Below are positions 34,706 through 43,728 of a stretch of 64,000 nucleotides of DNA, piece after piece. Below the pieces are notes generated by a model that searched no databases, had not been told where the DNA came from, and saw only the letters and a program-made list of their open reading frames with translations. The stretch spans positions 62,001 to 126,000 of the forward strand of contig NZ_BDBZ01000035.1 of NCBI RefSeq assembly GCF_001613245.1. The letters are read 5' to 3'. The position numbers were made by a program, and so were the translations under genes. How positions within the stretch are numbered: the stretch's first letter is position 1; each line of letters begins with the position of its first letter. This stretch comes from Nocardia speluncae NBRC 108251. GTDB taxonomy: Bacteria > Actinomycetota > Actinomycetes > Mycobacteriales > Mycobacteriaceae.

Positions 34706-36442
34706 ATGAGACCCATTCGAATCGCCAACTTCTCCGGCTTCTTCGGTGACCGATCCAGCGCGTTGGCTCAGATGCTCCGGACCGCCGGGGCCGATGTCCT
34801 CACCGGTGACTATCTCGCCGAGGTCACCATGAGCGTGCTGGCGAAGCAGCGAGACCGGAATCCCGGCGCCGGATATGCCGCCAGCTTTCTTGCCCAGCTA
34901 CGGCCGGTACTCGCCGAGTTCGCCGCCGGCGATGGGCGAATCGTGGTCAATGCCGGGGGGTTGCAGCCGCAGAGTCTGGCCGCGGCGGTTCGCGAGATGG
35001 CGCAGGCCGGCGGAACCCCGGTTCCGGTCGCCACGGTTGTCGGTGACGACGTGCTCGACCGGATAGCCGGGACGGACGCGGTGCCGGGCTCGGATGACTT
35101 CTGCCCGGTGACCGCCAACGCCTACCTCGGCGGTTGGGGTATCGCCCGGGCGCTGGCCGACGGGGCGCGAATAGTTGTCTGCGGCCGAGTGGCGGATGCG
35201 TCACTGGTGGTCGGCGCTGCGGCCTGGTGGCATGAGTGGGACCGGGACGCATGGGACCCACTGGCCGGTGCGCTGATCGCCGGACACCTCATCGAATGCG
35301 GAACCCAGGTCACCGGCGGAAACTTCTCCGGATTCGCCGCCACGACATTGTCGGACCTGGCGTTTCCCGTCGCTGAGATCGCCGCTGACGGAACGGTGGT
35401 CCTCGCCAAACCGGAACCATCCGGTGGCCGGGTCTCGGTCGATACCGTCACCGCGCAACTGGTCTACGAGGTGCAGGGGCGGTGGTATGCCAACCCCGAT
35501 GTCGTCGCGGATCTGAGCACGATTTCGCTCGAGCAGACCGCCGACGATGTGGTGACCGTGTCCGGCACGGTGGGCGCACCGCCACCGCCGACCACCAAGG
35601 TTGCGCTGACCGGTGTGGGCGGCTGGGAGAATTCGATGCTCATCGGCGTCACCGGAATGGACTTCGAGGCCAAGCGTCAGGTCTTGGAGCAGGGTGTGCG
35701 GGCTGCGCTCGCCGATATAGCCGGGATCTCCACAGTGCGGGTGGAGCTGCTCGGGTGTGAGGCGCAAGCTCCCACCAGCCAGAACGAGGCGACCGGGTTC
35801 CTGCGCGTGGTGGCGCAGGGGCCCGATGAGTCCGCTGTCGGCCGAGCGTTCTCCAGTGTGATCGTAGAACTGGCCCTGGCGAGCTTTCCCGGGATCTATC
35901 TCACCGCACCGCCCGGCCGGGCAACCCGGCTCGGTGCCTACCGGTCCGTCCTCGTCGATCAGGCTGTCCCGGCCCATCGGGTCATCGACGAGGACGGCAG
36001 CATCGTGGAGATCGAGCCTCCAGCAGTGACTCGCACCTACGTAGAAGAGTTCGACCCGGCGGCCGAACCCGCTACCGATGACGCCGGTGACGGCAACCTC
36101 GTCGAGATTCGCTTGGGTGCACTTGTGCACACGCGATCCGGGGACAAAGGCGGCGACGCGAATGTCGGGGTGTGGGCGCACGACGCCCGCGTCTGGGCGT
36201 GGTTGCAGAACTGGCTGACCGTCCCACGTCTGCGCCGGCTCCTACCCGAGGCCGACGACCTCCTCATCGACCGCGTCGAGTTGCCGAACCTGAGGGCGAT
36301 CAACTTCGTCATCCGCGGCCTGCTCGGCGGCGGCGCGATCTCCGCACTGCGGCTGGACAGCCAGGCCAAGGGCCTCGGCGAGTACCTCCGATCCTGCCGG
36401 GTGGAGGCCCCGAAGGCCCTCGTTTCCGAACTCACCTACTAG
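34706..36442 (+). CDS. AtuA-like (DUF1446) protein with ferredoxin-fold C-terminal domain
   Basis: This is a 578-aa protein related to AtuA, the acyclic-terpene-utilisation protein of Pseudomonas. The N-terminal DUF1446 domain (1 to about 450) has ANFSGFFGDRSSALAQML, GDYLAEVTMSVLAKQ, IVVNAGGLQPQSLA, ADASLVVGAAAWWHEW and ECGTQVTGGNFSGF. The C-terminal about 110 residues (RLGALVHTRSGDKGGDANVGVWA) form the AtuA-like ferredoxin-fold domain that is a separate chain in some organisms. ATG 34706 has AAGGA 7 nt before it. The precise reaction is not established; work on Atu and DUF1446 suggests a step on CoA-activated branched substrates. It is the first gene of the island operon. Confidence 0.85.
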   Translation: MRPIRIANFSGFFGDRSSALAQMLRTAGADVLTGDYLAEVTMSVLAKQRDRNPGAGYAASFLAQLRPVLAEFAAGDGRIVVNAGGLQPQSLAAAVREMAQAGGTPVPVATVVGDDVLDRIAGTDAVPGSDDFCPVTANAYLGGWGIARALADGARIVVCGRVADASLVVGAAAWWHEWDRDAWDPLAGALIAGHLIECGTQVTGGNFSGFAATTLSDLAFPVAEIAADGTVVLAKPEPSGGRVSVDTVTAQLVYEVQGRWYANPDVVADLSTISLEQTADDVVTVSGTVGAPPPPTTKVALTGVGGWENSMLIGVTGMDFEAKRQVLEQGVRAALADIAGISTVRVELLGCEAQAPTSQNEATGFLRVVAQGPDESAVGRAFSSVIVELALASFPGIYLTAPPGRATRLGAYRSVLVDQAVPAHRVIDEDGSIVEIEPPAVTRTYVEEFDPAAEPATDDAGDGNLVEIRLGALVHTRSGDKGGDANVGVWAHDARVWAWLQNWLTVPRLRRLLPEADDLLIDRVELPNLRAINFVIRGLLGGGAISALRLDSQAKGLGEYLRSCRVEAPKALVSELTY

Positions 36443-36471
36443 CCGGCACTTCTCGAAAAAGGTCCAACAGC

Positions 36472-37515
36472 ATGAACAGATCCAGCAAACTCCTCACAGC
36501 GCTGTGCGCTGCCGCACTGACGACGACCGTCGCCGCGGCGTGCGTATCCCCCGGAAGCTCGACAGACGATCCCGGGGCCGGCGGACTGATCTCGACGAAG
36601 GCCGTCGGCGGCGGCGCATCGATGAGTTACACCGTTCCTCAGCTCATCGATTCGATGGACGCCGGCACAGCGAATGGGCTCGACGTCACCTACCAGGGCA
36701 CAGGCACCTCCAGTAGCAATATGGTGGCCGCGGTGCTCTCGGGCGAAGCCGATTTCGCCTTCCCGGCAGCGACCACCGCCATCGACACGATCCAAGAGGG
36801 CGGCGATATCGTCATCGTCGCCGGCGGGCTCACCTCCGCGTCGATCCTGGGCCTTCGAAACGATGTGGTCCAGCGCACGGGCGTCTCGGCGGAATCTCCT
36901 GTGCGCGAGCGTATCCAGGCACTCAGAGGTTTGAAGTTGGTGACCTCGCCGGAGGGATCCGGGAACAATACGATGCTTCGCAAGATCATTGTCGAGGGCG
37001 GTCTGGATCCCGACAAGGACGTGGAGATCATCGGTGTCCAGGATCCGTCGGCGATCGTCGGCGGGGTGAAGCAGGGGCGATTCGACGGGGGCTTCTACGG
37101 TGCCGGAGTGCTCGAGGCCAATATCGCCGACGGCGACGCCCAGATGTGGTTGTCGACACCGCGCGGCGATATGGACGATCTGCTCCGCGACCAGATCGGC
37201 ATGGTGATGGTCACCTCCAAGAAAACCCTGGAGAACAAGCCGGACCTGGTCCGGGCAATGTTCGACACTGTTGTCGATGTCGAAGAGTCCATCGCGAGCG
37301 ACCCCGCAGCCGCGGGGGAACTGCTGAAGAACGACTGGTTCCCCGAGCTCGATACCGAGGTGTTCGACCTCGCCTGGGAGCAGGCTCAGCACGCATACCC
37401 CGTCGACGGGCTGGTCACCGAAGCACAGTTCGACGCCATTCTCGACTTCATGACAACCGAGGACAAGAAGTACACGCTGGAATATGCAGACTCGGTGTAC
37501 CAGGGAGCACGGTAG
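36472..37515 (+). CDS. ABC transporter substrate-binding lipoprotein (NMT1/SsuA-like)
   Basis: This is a 347-aa solute receptor of the nitrate/sulfonate/taurine type. The signal peptide MNRSSKLLTALCAAALTTTV ends at AAAC (lipid-modified Cys about residue 24). The mature protein has the NMT1-like GTGTSSSNMVAAVLSGEADFAFPAATTAI and LRGLKLVTSPEGSGNNTMLRKIIVEGGLDPDKDVEII. It begins 29 nt after the AtuA-like gene and is directly followed by ATPase and permease genes, giving a full importer. The ligand is presumably the carboxylic acid degraded by the rest of the operon; its identity is unknown. Confidence 0.87.
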   Translation: MNRSSKLLTALCAAALTTTVAAACVSPGSSTDDPGAGGLISTKAVGGGASMSYTVPQLIDSMDAGTANGLDVTYQGTGTSSSNMVAAVLSGEADFAFPAATTAIDTIQEGGDIVIVAGGLTSASILGLRNDVVQRTGVSAESPVRERIQALRGLKLVTSPEGSGNNTMLRKIIVEGGLDPDKDVEIIGVQDPSAIVGGVKQGRFDGGFYGAGVLEANIADGDAQMWLSTPRGDMDDLLRDQIGMVMVTSKKTLENKPDLVRAMFDTVVDVEESIASDPAAAGELLKNDWFPELDTEVFDLAWEQAQHAYPVDGLVTEAQFDAILDFMTTEDKKYTLEYADSVYQGAR

Positions 37516-38297
37516 TGGGGGGCGGCAAACTGCTGGAACTGTCCGGGATCCGGATTGGTTTCGGCGACGGACCCGACGTCATCGCCGACACCAGTCTGGT
37601 GATGTCCGCCAACGAGTTCGTCAGCGTGATCGGCCCCTCCGGTTGTGGAAAGTCCACGATCCTGAATGCCGTCGCCGGTCTCATGCCCGTCCGCAGTGGC
37701 CGAGTCGACTACCGGGGCAAGACTGTTCAGAAGGTGAACACCGATGTCGGCTATATGACGCAAGGTGACACATTGTTGCCGTGGCGGACGGTCCAGGAAA
37801 ATATTGCGACCCCGCTCAAACTTCGCGGATTCCCCAAAGCAGCGATTCGCCGGAAGGTGGATGCGTTGATGAAGATGCTGGATTTGGTCGACGCCGCGGA
37901 CAAGTTCCCGGCCCAGCTCTCCGGCGGGATGAAGAGGCGGGCCTTGTTGGCGCGCAGCATGATCTACGAACCCGAGCTCTTGCTGATGGACGAACCGTTC
38001 GCCGCGCTCGATGCGCAGTTGCGCACGCAGATGCATCGGGAGCTACGGCGGACGATCGCCGAGACCGGGCAAGCGGTGCTGTTCATCACCCACGACATAT
38101 TCGAGGCAGTGCTGTTGTCCGATCGTGTCGTCGTATTGGGCGGCCGGCCCGCAGCACCGATCTCCGAACATCATGTGCCGTTCGGCCCGGACCGGGACGT
38201 GGAAGCGCTGCGCTTCGACCCCGAGTTCGTGCGCTTGGAGAAACGGGTGCACGACGCGCTGGGCGAGGCTCGAACGATGTCCAAGGCGGCGTCATGA
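37515..38297 (+). CDS. ABC transporter ATP-binding protein (SsuB/TauB-like)
   Basis: This is a 260-aa ATPase starting at GTG 37515, sharing one base with the previous TAG stop. Walker A is GPSGCGKST, the Q-loop is GYMTQGDTLLPWRTV, the signature is LSGGMKRRALLARSM, Walker B is LLLMDEPFAALD, and the H-loop is FITHDIFEAV. The LPWRTV segment is typical of nitrate/sulfonate/taurine importers. It ends with a 4-bp overlap into the permease gene. Confidence 0.92.
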   Translation: MGGGKLLELSGIRIGFGDGPDVIADTSLVMSANEFVSVIGPSGCGKSTILNAVAGLMPVRSGRVDYRGKTVQKVNTDVGYMTQGDTLLPWRTVQENIATPLKLRGFPKAAIRRKVDALMKMLDLVDAADKFPAQLSGGMKRRALLARSMIYEPELLLMDEPFAALDAQLRTQMHRELRRTIAETGQAVLFITHDIFEAVLLSDRVVVLGGRPAAPISEHHVPFGPDRDVEALRFDPEFVRLEKRVHDALGEARTMSKAAS

Positions 38298-39184
38298 GCC
38301 CGGTGGAGAAAAAAGCACAGGGCAGCTCGGTGCCGAGCACGCAGCTACCCGATGCCCCGGCCGGAGAAGGATCGGCTCGGGTGCCGGTCGAATCCACATC
38401 CACGGCATCACCGAAGCGCGCACGATGGAGTGTGCCGCTGATCCGGCTCACCATCGTGCTCGGCGCGCTGGCGCTGTGGGAGTACGCTTCGGGCCGGGTG
38501 ATCGACGAGTTCTTCATCAGCCGCCCCAGCGAAATCGCACAGGTCTGGCTGCGCTGGGTGGGCGACGGAACCCTGTGGTACAACGCGTCCAGCACCTTCC
38601 TGTCGGCTGCTGTCGGCTTCGCTCTCGGCGGTACGGCCGCCATTGTTGTCGGCTACATTCTCGGCGGTTCACAGCGATTGGCCGAGGTCTTCGAGCCGTT
38701 CATCACCTCGATCTACAGTCTGCCCAAACTCGCGCTGGTGCCGCTGTTCGTGATGTGGTTCGGGACCGGGAGGCCACTTCAGCTCGCGATCTGCGGCTTG
38801 GTTGTCTTCTTCCTCATGTTCTACAACACCTACTACGGGATCAAGGACGTCGATCGCGGCCTGATCGACGCCATGCGGGTGATGGGTGGCAGCAGGTGGG
38901 ATATCGCGACCCGGGTTCGGCTGCCCTCGGCTCTGGTGTGGGTTGTCGCCGGGCTGAAACTGTCTGTCCCACAGGCGCTCGTAGCCGTGGTGGTTGCCGA
39001 GATCCTGGCGTCGAACCGGGGCCTGGGCCACCTGGTCGCGCTCAACTCCGGCCAATTCAACTCCGCCGGCACCTTTGCCGCCGTCGCGACACTGTTGCTC
39101 GTCGGTATCACTATCGACCGGTTGCTCGCCGTCGCGACTCGGCGGGCGCTGATCTGGAAGCAGGAAGGACCGGCAGGCCGATGA
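38294..39184 (+). CDS. ABC transporter permease (SsuC/TauC-like)
   Basis: This is a 296-aa inner-membrane permease. About 50 hydrophilic residues precede six hydrophobic segments. The EAA loop facing the ATPase is VDRGLIDAMRVMGGSRWDIATRVRLPSAL. ISRPSEIAQVW and SLPKLALVPLFVMWFGTG match the SsuC/TauC family. ATGA overlaps join it to the ATPase gene before and the synthetase gene after, so import and CoA activation are translationally coupled. Confidence 0.92.
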   Translation: MSPVEKKAQGSSVPSTQLPDAPAGEGSARVPVESTSTASPKRARWSVPLIRLTIVLGALALWEYASGRVIDEFFISRPSEIAQVWLRWVGDGTLWYNASSTFLSAAVGFALGGTAAIVVGYILGGSQRLAEVFEPFITSIYSLPKLALVPLFVMWFGTGRPLQLAICGLVVFFLMFYNTYYGIKDVDRGLIDAMRVMGGSRWDIATRVRLPSALVWVVAGLKLSVPQALVAVVVAEILASNRGLGHLVALNSGQFNSAGTFAAVATLLLVGITIDRLLAVATRRALIWKQEGPAGR

Positions 39185-41271
39185 CTGTTGTAGAAACCAA
39201 CTCCCGACCCACACGGTACGACCTGGGCGCGTTGCTGAATCCGCGTCGCATTGCGGTCGTGGGCGCGAACGATCGTAGCGAGGCATTCACCGGCGGGACC
39301 GTTGTCAATCTCCGTCGGCACGGCTTCACCGGCGAGGTGTATCCGATCAACCCGCGCCGCGACGTGGTCGGCGGCTACCGGGCGTACCCGGATCTCGGTG
39401 CACTGCCGGGACCGATCGACCAGGCAGTGATTGTCGTGAAAGCCGACTCTGTGGTCCCGATGCTGGAGGAAGCCGTGGCTGCGGGAGCCGCAGCGGCGAT
39501 CGTCATCTCGTCCGGCTTCGGTGAAGGCGCAGCCGACGCGGACGGCCGACGCCGGGCCGCGCAGCTGCAGGAATTCCTGGCACGGAACCCGATTCCGATT
39601 CTGGGTCCGTCGACGACCGGACTGGTGAACCTCAACGACGATTTCGTTCCGCGGGCGGTCACCAATCACCTCGAGCCGGGCCGGCTACGCACCGGCCCAG
39701 TGGCGCTCATCTCACAGTCGGGCGCCGCGAACAACGCGGTATTCAACCGGGCGCAGTCCCACGGGGTCGGTATCGGGCTCGCCGTCGCCACCGGAGTTCA
39801 GGCCAATATCGGGGTCTGGGATATTGCCCGGGTCGCGGTCGACGACCCGCGGATCACGGTGCTGGCCATGCTGGTCGAGGACTTGGGCACGCCCGCGGAT
39901 TACGAGAGTGTGCTGCGGTCGGCGGTTCGGGCACGCAAGCCGGTGGTGCTGCTGCGGACCGGCCGCAGCGAGGTGGGCCGGTCTGCGATTGCCACCCACA
40001 CCGGTTCACTGGCGGGCAACTGGGCCGTCGAGCGGGAGATGATGGCGGCACTGGGGGTCATCCTGGCGGCCGACCTCGACCAACTGTGGGAGATCGCCGC
40101 CGTCGCAACGCACTGGGGGCCTGCTCCGCACCGCCGGGTCGATCTCGGCGTGATCGGCATGTCCGGTGGCGAAGGCGCCGTCATCGCCGACCATGCCGAC
40201 GAGGCCGGCATCGCGATGCCCGATGTTTCTACGGCCTTCACCGAACTGGTCGGCGAGAAACTGACTCTCGCGGGAGCCGGCAACCCCTTCGACCCGACCG
40301 GGGAAGCGATCGGCCGGCAACAGAACGCCTTGGATGCCATGGCGGGCTTCATCACCCGCAACGACTACGACGTGCATCTGTTGGCATTGAACGCGCAGGC
40401 AGTTCCCGCCGAAGGAGGTCTGCTCGACCACCTGTTGGACAGGCTGTCGGCCACCGGCGCCCGGATCGGCATTTCGTATTGGGACATTCCCGGATACTCC
40501 GATGGTCTGGCCGATCGTTTGGCGGCGTTCGCCGGACCCGTGCTGCCCAGTTCGGGGCGGATGATCGACGCAATCGGCGCCTGGTCGCGAGGCAGAGCCA
40601 TCGCACCGGCACCCGAGTTCGAGCAACCGGCCACGCCGCTGATGGCCGGCGAAGTGGTCGACTACTGGACTGCTCGATCGGCATTGAGCGAGGTCGGGGT
40701 GCCGTTCGCCGAAGCGGCGCTGGTACACGACGGACAGGCCGCGATGAGGGCGGCCCGGGCGATCGGTTACCCAGTGGTGCTGAAGGCGAATGTCGAGAGC
40801 ACCGTGCACAAGGCGGTGGCGGGGCTGGTCCGCCTCGGGATCACCGAGGCGGAGTCCCTGATCCGGCATTTCACCGAACTGAGTGACGCCGGCAACGGGG
40901 TGGTGGTGGAGAAAGCGGTGCTCTCGACCTCTTCGCTCATTGTGGGCACAGTATTCGATCCGCACGTGGGGTCGGTGGTGGTGGTGGGCAGCGGCGGCGG
41001 CGCCGCAGAACACCTGCAGGACACAGCGGTGTGCCCGACCCGGCTGCTGACCCTGTCGGCAGCACAGGATGCATTGCGCAGGTGCGCGATGGGCAGATTC
41101 CTCGAACGCCGCGAACCGGAGCGGTTCATGCAGGTAGCAGAGCTTCTGGTCGATCTCGGCCGGGCAGTCGACGGACAGGTGATCTCGGTGGACCTCAATC
41201 CCGTGGTGGTTACTCCGGCGGGCATCGTCGCGCTCGACGCCCGCATCGAGAATCTGGAGCAACGACCATGA
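39181..41271 (+). CDS. ADP-forming acyl-CoA synthetase (CoA-ligase fused to ATP-grasp)
   Basis: This 696-aa enzyme of the acetyl-CoA synthetase (ADP-forming)/pimeloyl-CoA-ligase-like family would convert an imported acid to its CoA thioester. The N-terminal CoA-binding Rossmann domain has LLNPRRIAVVGANDRSEAFTG and YPINPRRDVVGG. The succinyl-CoA-ligase-like part has LISQSGAANNAVFNRA and the phospho-His candidate in ATHTGSLAGN. The ATP-grasp subdomain is at about 500-696 (ARAIGYPVVLKANVEST, VGSGGGAAEHLQD). It overlaps the permease gene by 4 bp and the first hydratase gene by 4 bp. The substrate is not predictable. Confidence 0.88.
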   Translation: MTVVETNSRPTRYDLGALLNPRRIAVVGANDRSEAFTGGTVVNLRRHGFTGEVYPINPRRDVVGGYRAYPDLGALPGPIDQAVIVVKADSVVPMLEEAVAAGAAAAIVISSGFGEGAADADGRRRAAQLQEFLARNPIPILGPSTTGLVNLNDDFVPRAVTNHLEPGRLRTGPVALISQSGAANNAVFNRAQSHGVGIGLAVATGVQANIGVWDIARVAVDDPRITVLAMLVEDLGTPADYESVLRSAVRARKPVVLLRTGRSEVGRSAIATHTGSLAGNWAVEREMMAALGVILAADLDQLWEIAAVATHWGPAPHRRVDLGVIGMSGGEGAVIADHADEAGIAMPDVSTAFTELVGEKLTLAGAGNPFDPTGEAIGRQQNALDAMAGFITRNDYDVHLLALNAQAVPAEGGLLDHLLDRLSATGARIGISYWDIPGYSDGLADRLAAFAGPVLPSSGRMIDAIGAWSRGRAIAPAPEFEQPATPLMAGEVVDYWTARSALSEVGVPFAEAALVHDGQAAMRAARAIGYPVVLKANVESTVHKAVAGLVRLGITEAESLIRHFTELSDAGNGVVVEKAVLSTSSLIVGTVFDPHVGSVVVVGSGGGAAEHLQDTAVCPTRLLTLSAAQDALRRCAMGRFLERREPERFMQVAELLVDLGRAVDGQVISVDLNPVVVTPAGIVALDARIENLEQRP

Positions 41272-42053
41272 GCCACAATGTCACCTCGACGGTCGAAGAC
41301 CGGATCGCGACCATCTCGCTCACCGCCGTGGACCGGATGAACGCACTGGACTCGGCCACCATCAGTGAGCTGATCTCGGCTTTCGAATCGGCACACCACG
41401 ATCACGAGGTCTGGGTCGTGGTGTTGCGAGCCGAGGGTGACCGGGCGTTCTGCGTGGGGCGTGATCTGCGCGAGGTGGGGTCCAATGATGCAACGCGGCC
41501 GGAGACGATCGATTCGGTGCCGATGCGCGGGCTCGAGCGCAATCTGTTCGAGGTGATCGTCGAATGCGCGAAACCGGTGATCGCGGCAATCTTCGGCCAC
41601 ACCTTGGGCGGTGGCGCGGAGTTGGCGCTGGCGGCCGATATCCGCATTGCAGCAGATGATCTCTCGATCGGATTTCCCGAGGTGACAAGGGGGTTCGGTG
41701 CCAACTTCGCCTCGGTGGTCCTGCCGCGAACAGTGCCGATTGGCGTGGCCAACGATCTGCTGTTCACCGGTCGCAGAATCGGGGCGTCCGAGGCGGCGGC
41801 CATCCACCTGGTCAATCAGGTGGTCCCCCCGGCCGCCCTGGACCGTTCGGCACGTGACTACGCCGAGACCCTGCGCTCGAATGCGCCGTTGACGATCCGC
41901 CGATACAAGGCCATGGGTACCAAGACCCAAGGACTACCACTCGCGGCGGCGCTACGCCTGGACGCATCCCCGAACCCCTATCTGAGTGAGGACCGCAGAG
42001 AAGGCGTCGCCGCGTTCTTGGCGAAACGAAACCCGGTGTGGGCAGCTCGTTGA
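41268..42053 (+). CDS. Enoyl-CoA hydratase/isomerase family protein (first copy)
   Basis: This is a 261-aa crotonase-fold enzyme. The oxyanion-hole segments are AFCVGRDLREVG and IFGHTLGGGAELALAADIRIA. The position of catalytic Glu in ECH (GxxPE...G) appears as GFPEVTRGFGANFASVVLPRTV. It lies in the coupled operon with the synthetase. Crotonases catalyse hydration, isomerisation, or C-C or C-halogen cleavage on acyl-CoA; which one applies here is unknown. Confidence 0.88.
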   Translation: MSHNVTSTVEDRIATISLTAVDRMNALDSATISELISAFESAHHDHEVWVVVLRAEGDRAFCVGRDLREVGSNDATRPETIDSVPMRGLERNLFEVIVECAKPVIAAIFGHTLGGGAELALAADIRIAADDLSIGFPEVTRGFGANFASVVLPRTVPIGVANDLLFTGRRIGASEAAAIHLVNQVVPPAALDRSARDYAETLRSNAPLTIRRYKAMGTKTQGLPLAAALRLDASPNPYLSEDRREGVAAFLAKRNPVWAAR

Positions 42054-42085
42054 CCGCCCTCCACCCCATAGACGAAGGAACATCT

Positions 42086-42850
42086 GTGACCGAGTTGGTG
42101 CACCTGGAAATCGACGCCGCTATAGCAACCGTCACCCTTGACTCGCCGTCCAATCGGAATGCGCTCTCCCGCCGGCTGGTGGCCGAACTCCGAGCACATC
42201 TGAACACTGCCATGTGCGACACGCAGGTACGTGCGGTGATCATCACCGGCACCGGCCCGGTCTTCTGTGCGGGCGCGGACCTGAAAGAACGGAGTCGGCC
42301 CGCCGACCCCGGCCAACCGGATCCCTCGTTCGCCGACATCCTCCGGCTGATCATGGAGGGCCCGACTCCGGTGGTGGTCAAGATGAACGGGCCGGCGCGC
42401 GCCGGCGGCCTCGGCATCGTCGCCGCGAGCGATATCGCCATAGCCCCCACCACTGCGACATTCGCTTTCAGCGAGGTGAAAATCGGTGTGGCGCCGGCAA
42501 TGATCGCAGTGCCCTGCACTCGTCGGATGACGCCGCGCAGCGTCTCCCGTTACTTTCTCACCGGAGAGACCTTCGATGCCACCACCGCAGAAAAAGTGGG
42601 TTTGGTCAGTATCGTCACCGACGATGTCGACTCGGCGTGTGCCGGAATCGCCGCTGCGCTGCGCGACGCCGGCCCCAATGCGCTGGCGGCTGCCAAGAAG
42701 TTGATACCGATCGCACGAAACCTGGAACTCGGCGATGCCCTCACAACGATGGAAAGGGAGTCGGCCGAACTGTTCGCAAGCAGCGAGGGACAGGAAGGTA
42801 TGGCAGCCTTCGTGGCGAAGCGGAAACCCGAATGGGCCCAGTTCGACTGA
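42086..42850 (+). CDS. Enoyl-CoA hydratase/isomerase family protein (second copy)
   Basis: This is a 254-aa crotonase paralogue, clearly divergent from its neighbour. It shows VFCAGADLKERSRP and MNGPARAGGLGIVAASDIAIA (oxyanion hole), then FAFSEVKIGVAPAMIAVPCTRRM. GTG 42086 with GAAGGAA before it is preferred over the in-frame 42038. SEVKIGVAP resembles the methylglutaconyl-CoA hydratase/carboxyl-enoyl group, in which the second Glu is replaced. Two crotonases in series suggest two sequential steps, such as hydration then retro-aldol or ring opening. Confidence 0.86.
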   Translation: MTELVHLEIDAAIATVTLDSPSNRNALSRRLVAELRAHLNTAMCDTQVRAVIITGTGPVFCAGADLKERSRPADPGQPDPSFADILRLIMEGPTPVVVKMNGPARAGGLGIVAASDIAIAPTTATFAFSEVKIGVAPAMIAVPCTRRMTPRSVSRYFLTGETFDATTAEKVGLVSIVTDDVDSACAGIAAALRDAGPNALAAAKKLIPIARNLELGDALTTMERESAELFASSEGQEGMAAFVAKRKPEWAQFD

Positions 42851-42863
42851 CAAGGATGAGATC

Positions 42864-43670
42864 GTGAAGGGAAAGCACCATCGCGGCGTCGATCGAACCG
42901 TCGCGATCCTGGAGTCCGTCGCCCGCCGCCGCGACGGCCTCACGCTCACCGAACTGGCCAGGGCACTCGATGCCCCGGTCAGCTCGGTACAGCAACTGGT
43001 GTACGGACTTGTCGCGGTGGGCTTCCTCAACGAGGACGACCGGCGGTTCACCCTCGGCCCCGGGGCCTTCGCCTTGACGATGCAAACGGACTGGCGATCG
43101 ATCGCGCCGATCTCACACGAGCTGGTCGAAGACCTGTCCGCCGAGCTCGGGTGCACCATGGCGCTGGGCCTGCTCGTCGGCGACAATCTGATGTATTTCG
43201 ATGAAGCAGGCTCTGATCCGGCGATCGAGTATTACGCCACGTCTCGCAGCCGTCGCCCCGTTCTGGCCAGCGCGGGAGGTAAGCGACTGCTGGCGGGCCT
43301 ACCGGACTTCGAATTGCAGCACCGGTTGCGCAGTTTGAGCGAACGGCATCCGGCCGGCGAGGTCGACCAGTTTCTGGCGGAGCTGCCCGAGATCCGGGCC
43401 ACCGGCTTGGCCTACGGGCGGGCGCTCGAAGACATACTCGCTGTCGCCGCCGGAATTCCGGGTCGGCGTGGCAAGCCGGCCGCGGCGCTGATCGCGGTCG
43501 GTTCGCCGGCGTCCATGGTCGGCCGGATCGACGATGTGGGAGCAATTCTGCTGGAGCGTATTCGTCGGCACTGTGTAGCGCCGGATCCCCGCGACGAGCG
43601 ATTCACGGATACGGTGGCGCAGCCCGAGACCGGCTCTGTGCCCTGGGAATCTCTTCCGCACCACGGGTGA
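42864..43670 (+). CDS. IclR-family transcriptional regulator
   Basis: This is a 268-aa regulator of the IclR family, which commonly control aromatic or carboxylic acid catabolism. The winged helix-turn-helix is at residues about 5-65 (GVDRTVAILESVARRRDGLTLTELARALDAPVSSVQQLVYGLVAVGFL). The effector-binding GAF-like domain is at about 80-250 (RRPVLASAGGKRLLAGLP, GLAYGRALEDILAVAAGIPG). GTG 42864 lies 13 nt after the second crotonase, so it is the last gene of the operon. Auto- and operon control by the pathway substrate is the expected mode. Confidence 0.92.
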   Translation: MKGKHHRGVDRTVAILESVARRRDGLTLTELARALDAPVSSVQQLVYGLVAVGFLNEDDRRFTLGPGAFALTMQTDWRSIAPISHELVEDLSAELGCTMALGLLVGDNLMYFDEAGSDPAIEYYATSRSRRPVLASAGGKRLLAGLPDFELQHRLRSLSERHPAGEVDQFLAELPEIRATGLAYGRALEDILAVAAGIPGRRGKPAAALIAVGSPASMVGRIDDVGAILLERIRRHCVAPDPRDERFTDTVAQPETGSVPWESLPHHG

Positions 43671-43728
43671 GCGTTCGGCTGCGCCGTGCAGCGCATGCCC
43701 GACTACACGACCGGCCGTACAGCCGATC

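Noticed and set aside
38011..39180. Extension of the acyl-CoA synthetase frame upstream of 39181
   Set aside because: It overlaps the ATPase and permease genes completely. ATG 39181 gives the normal CoA-binding domain start.
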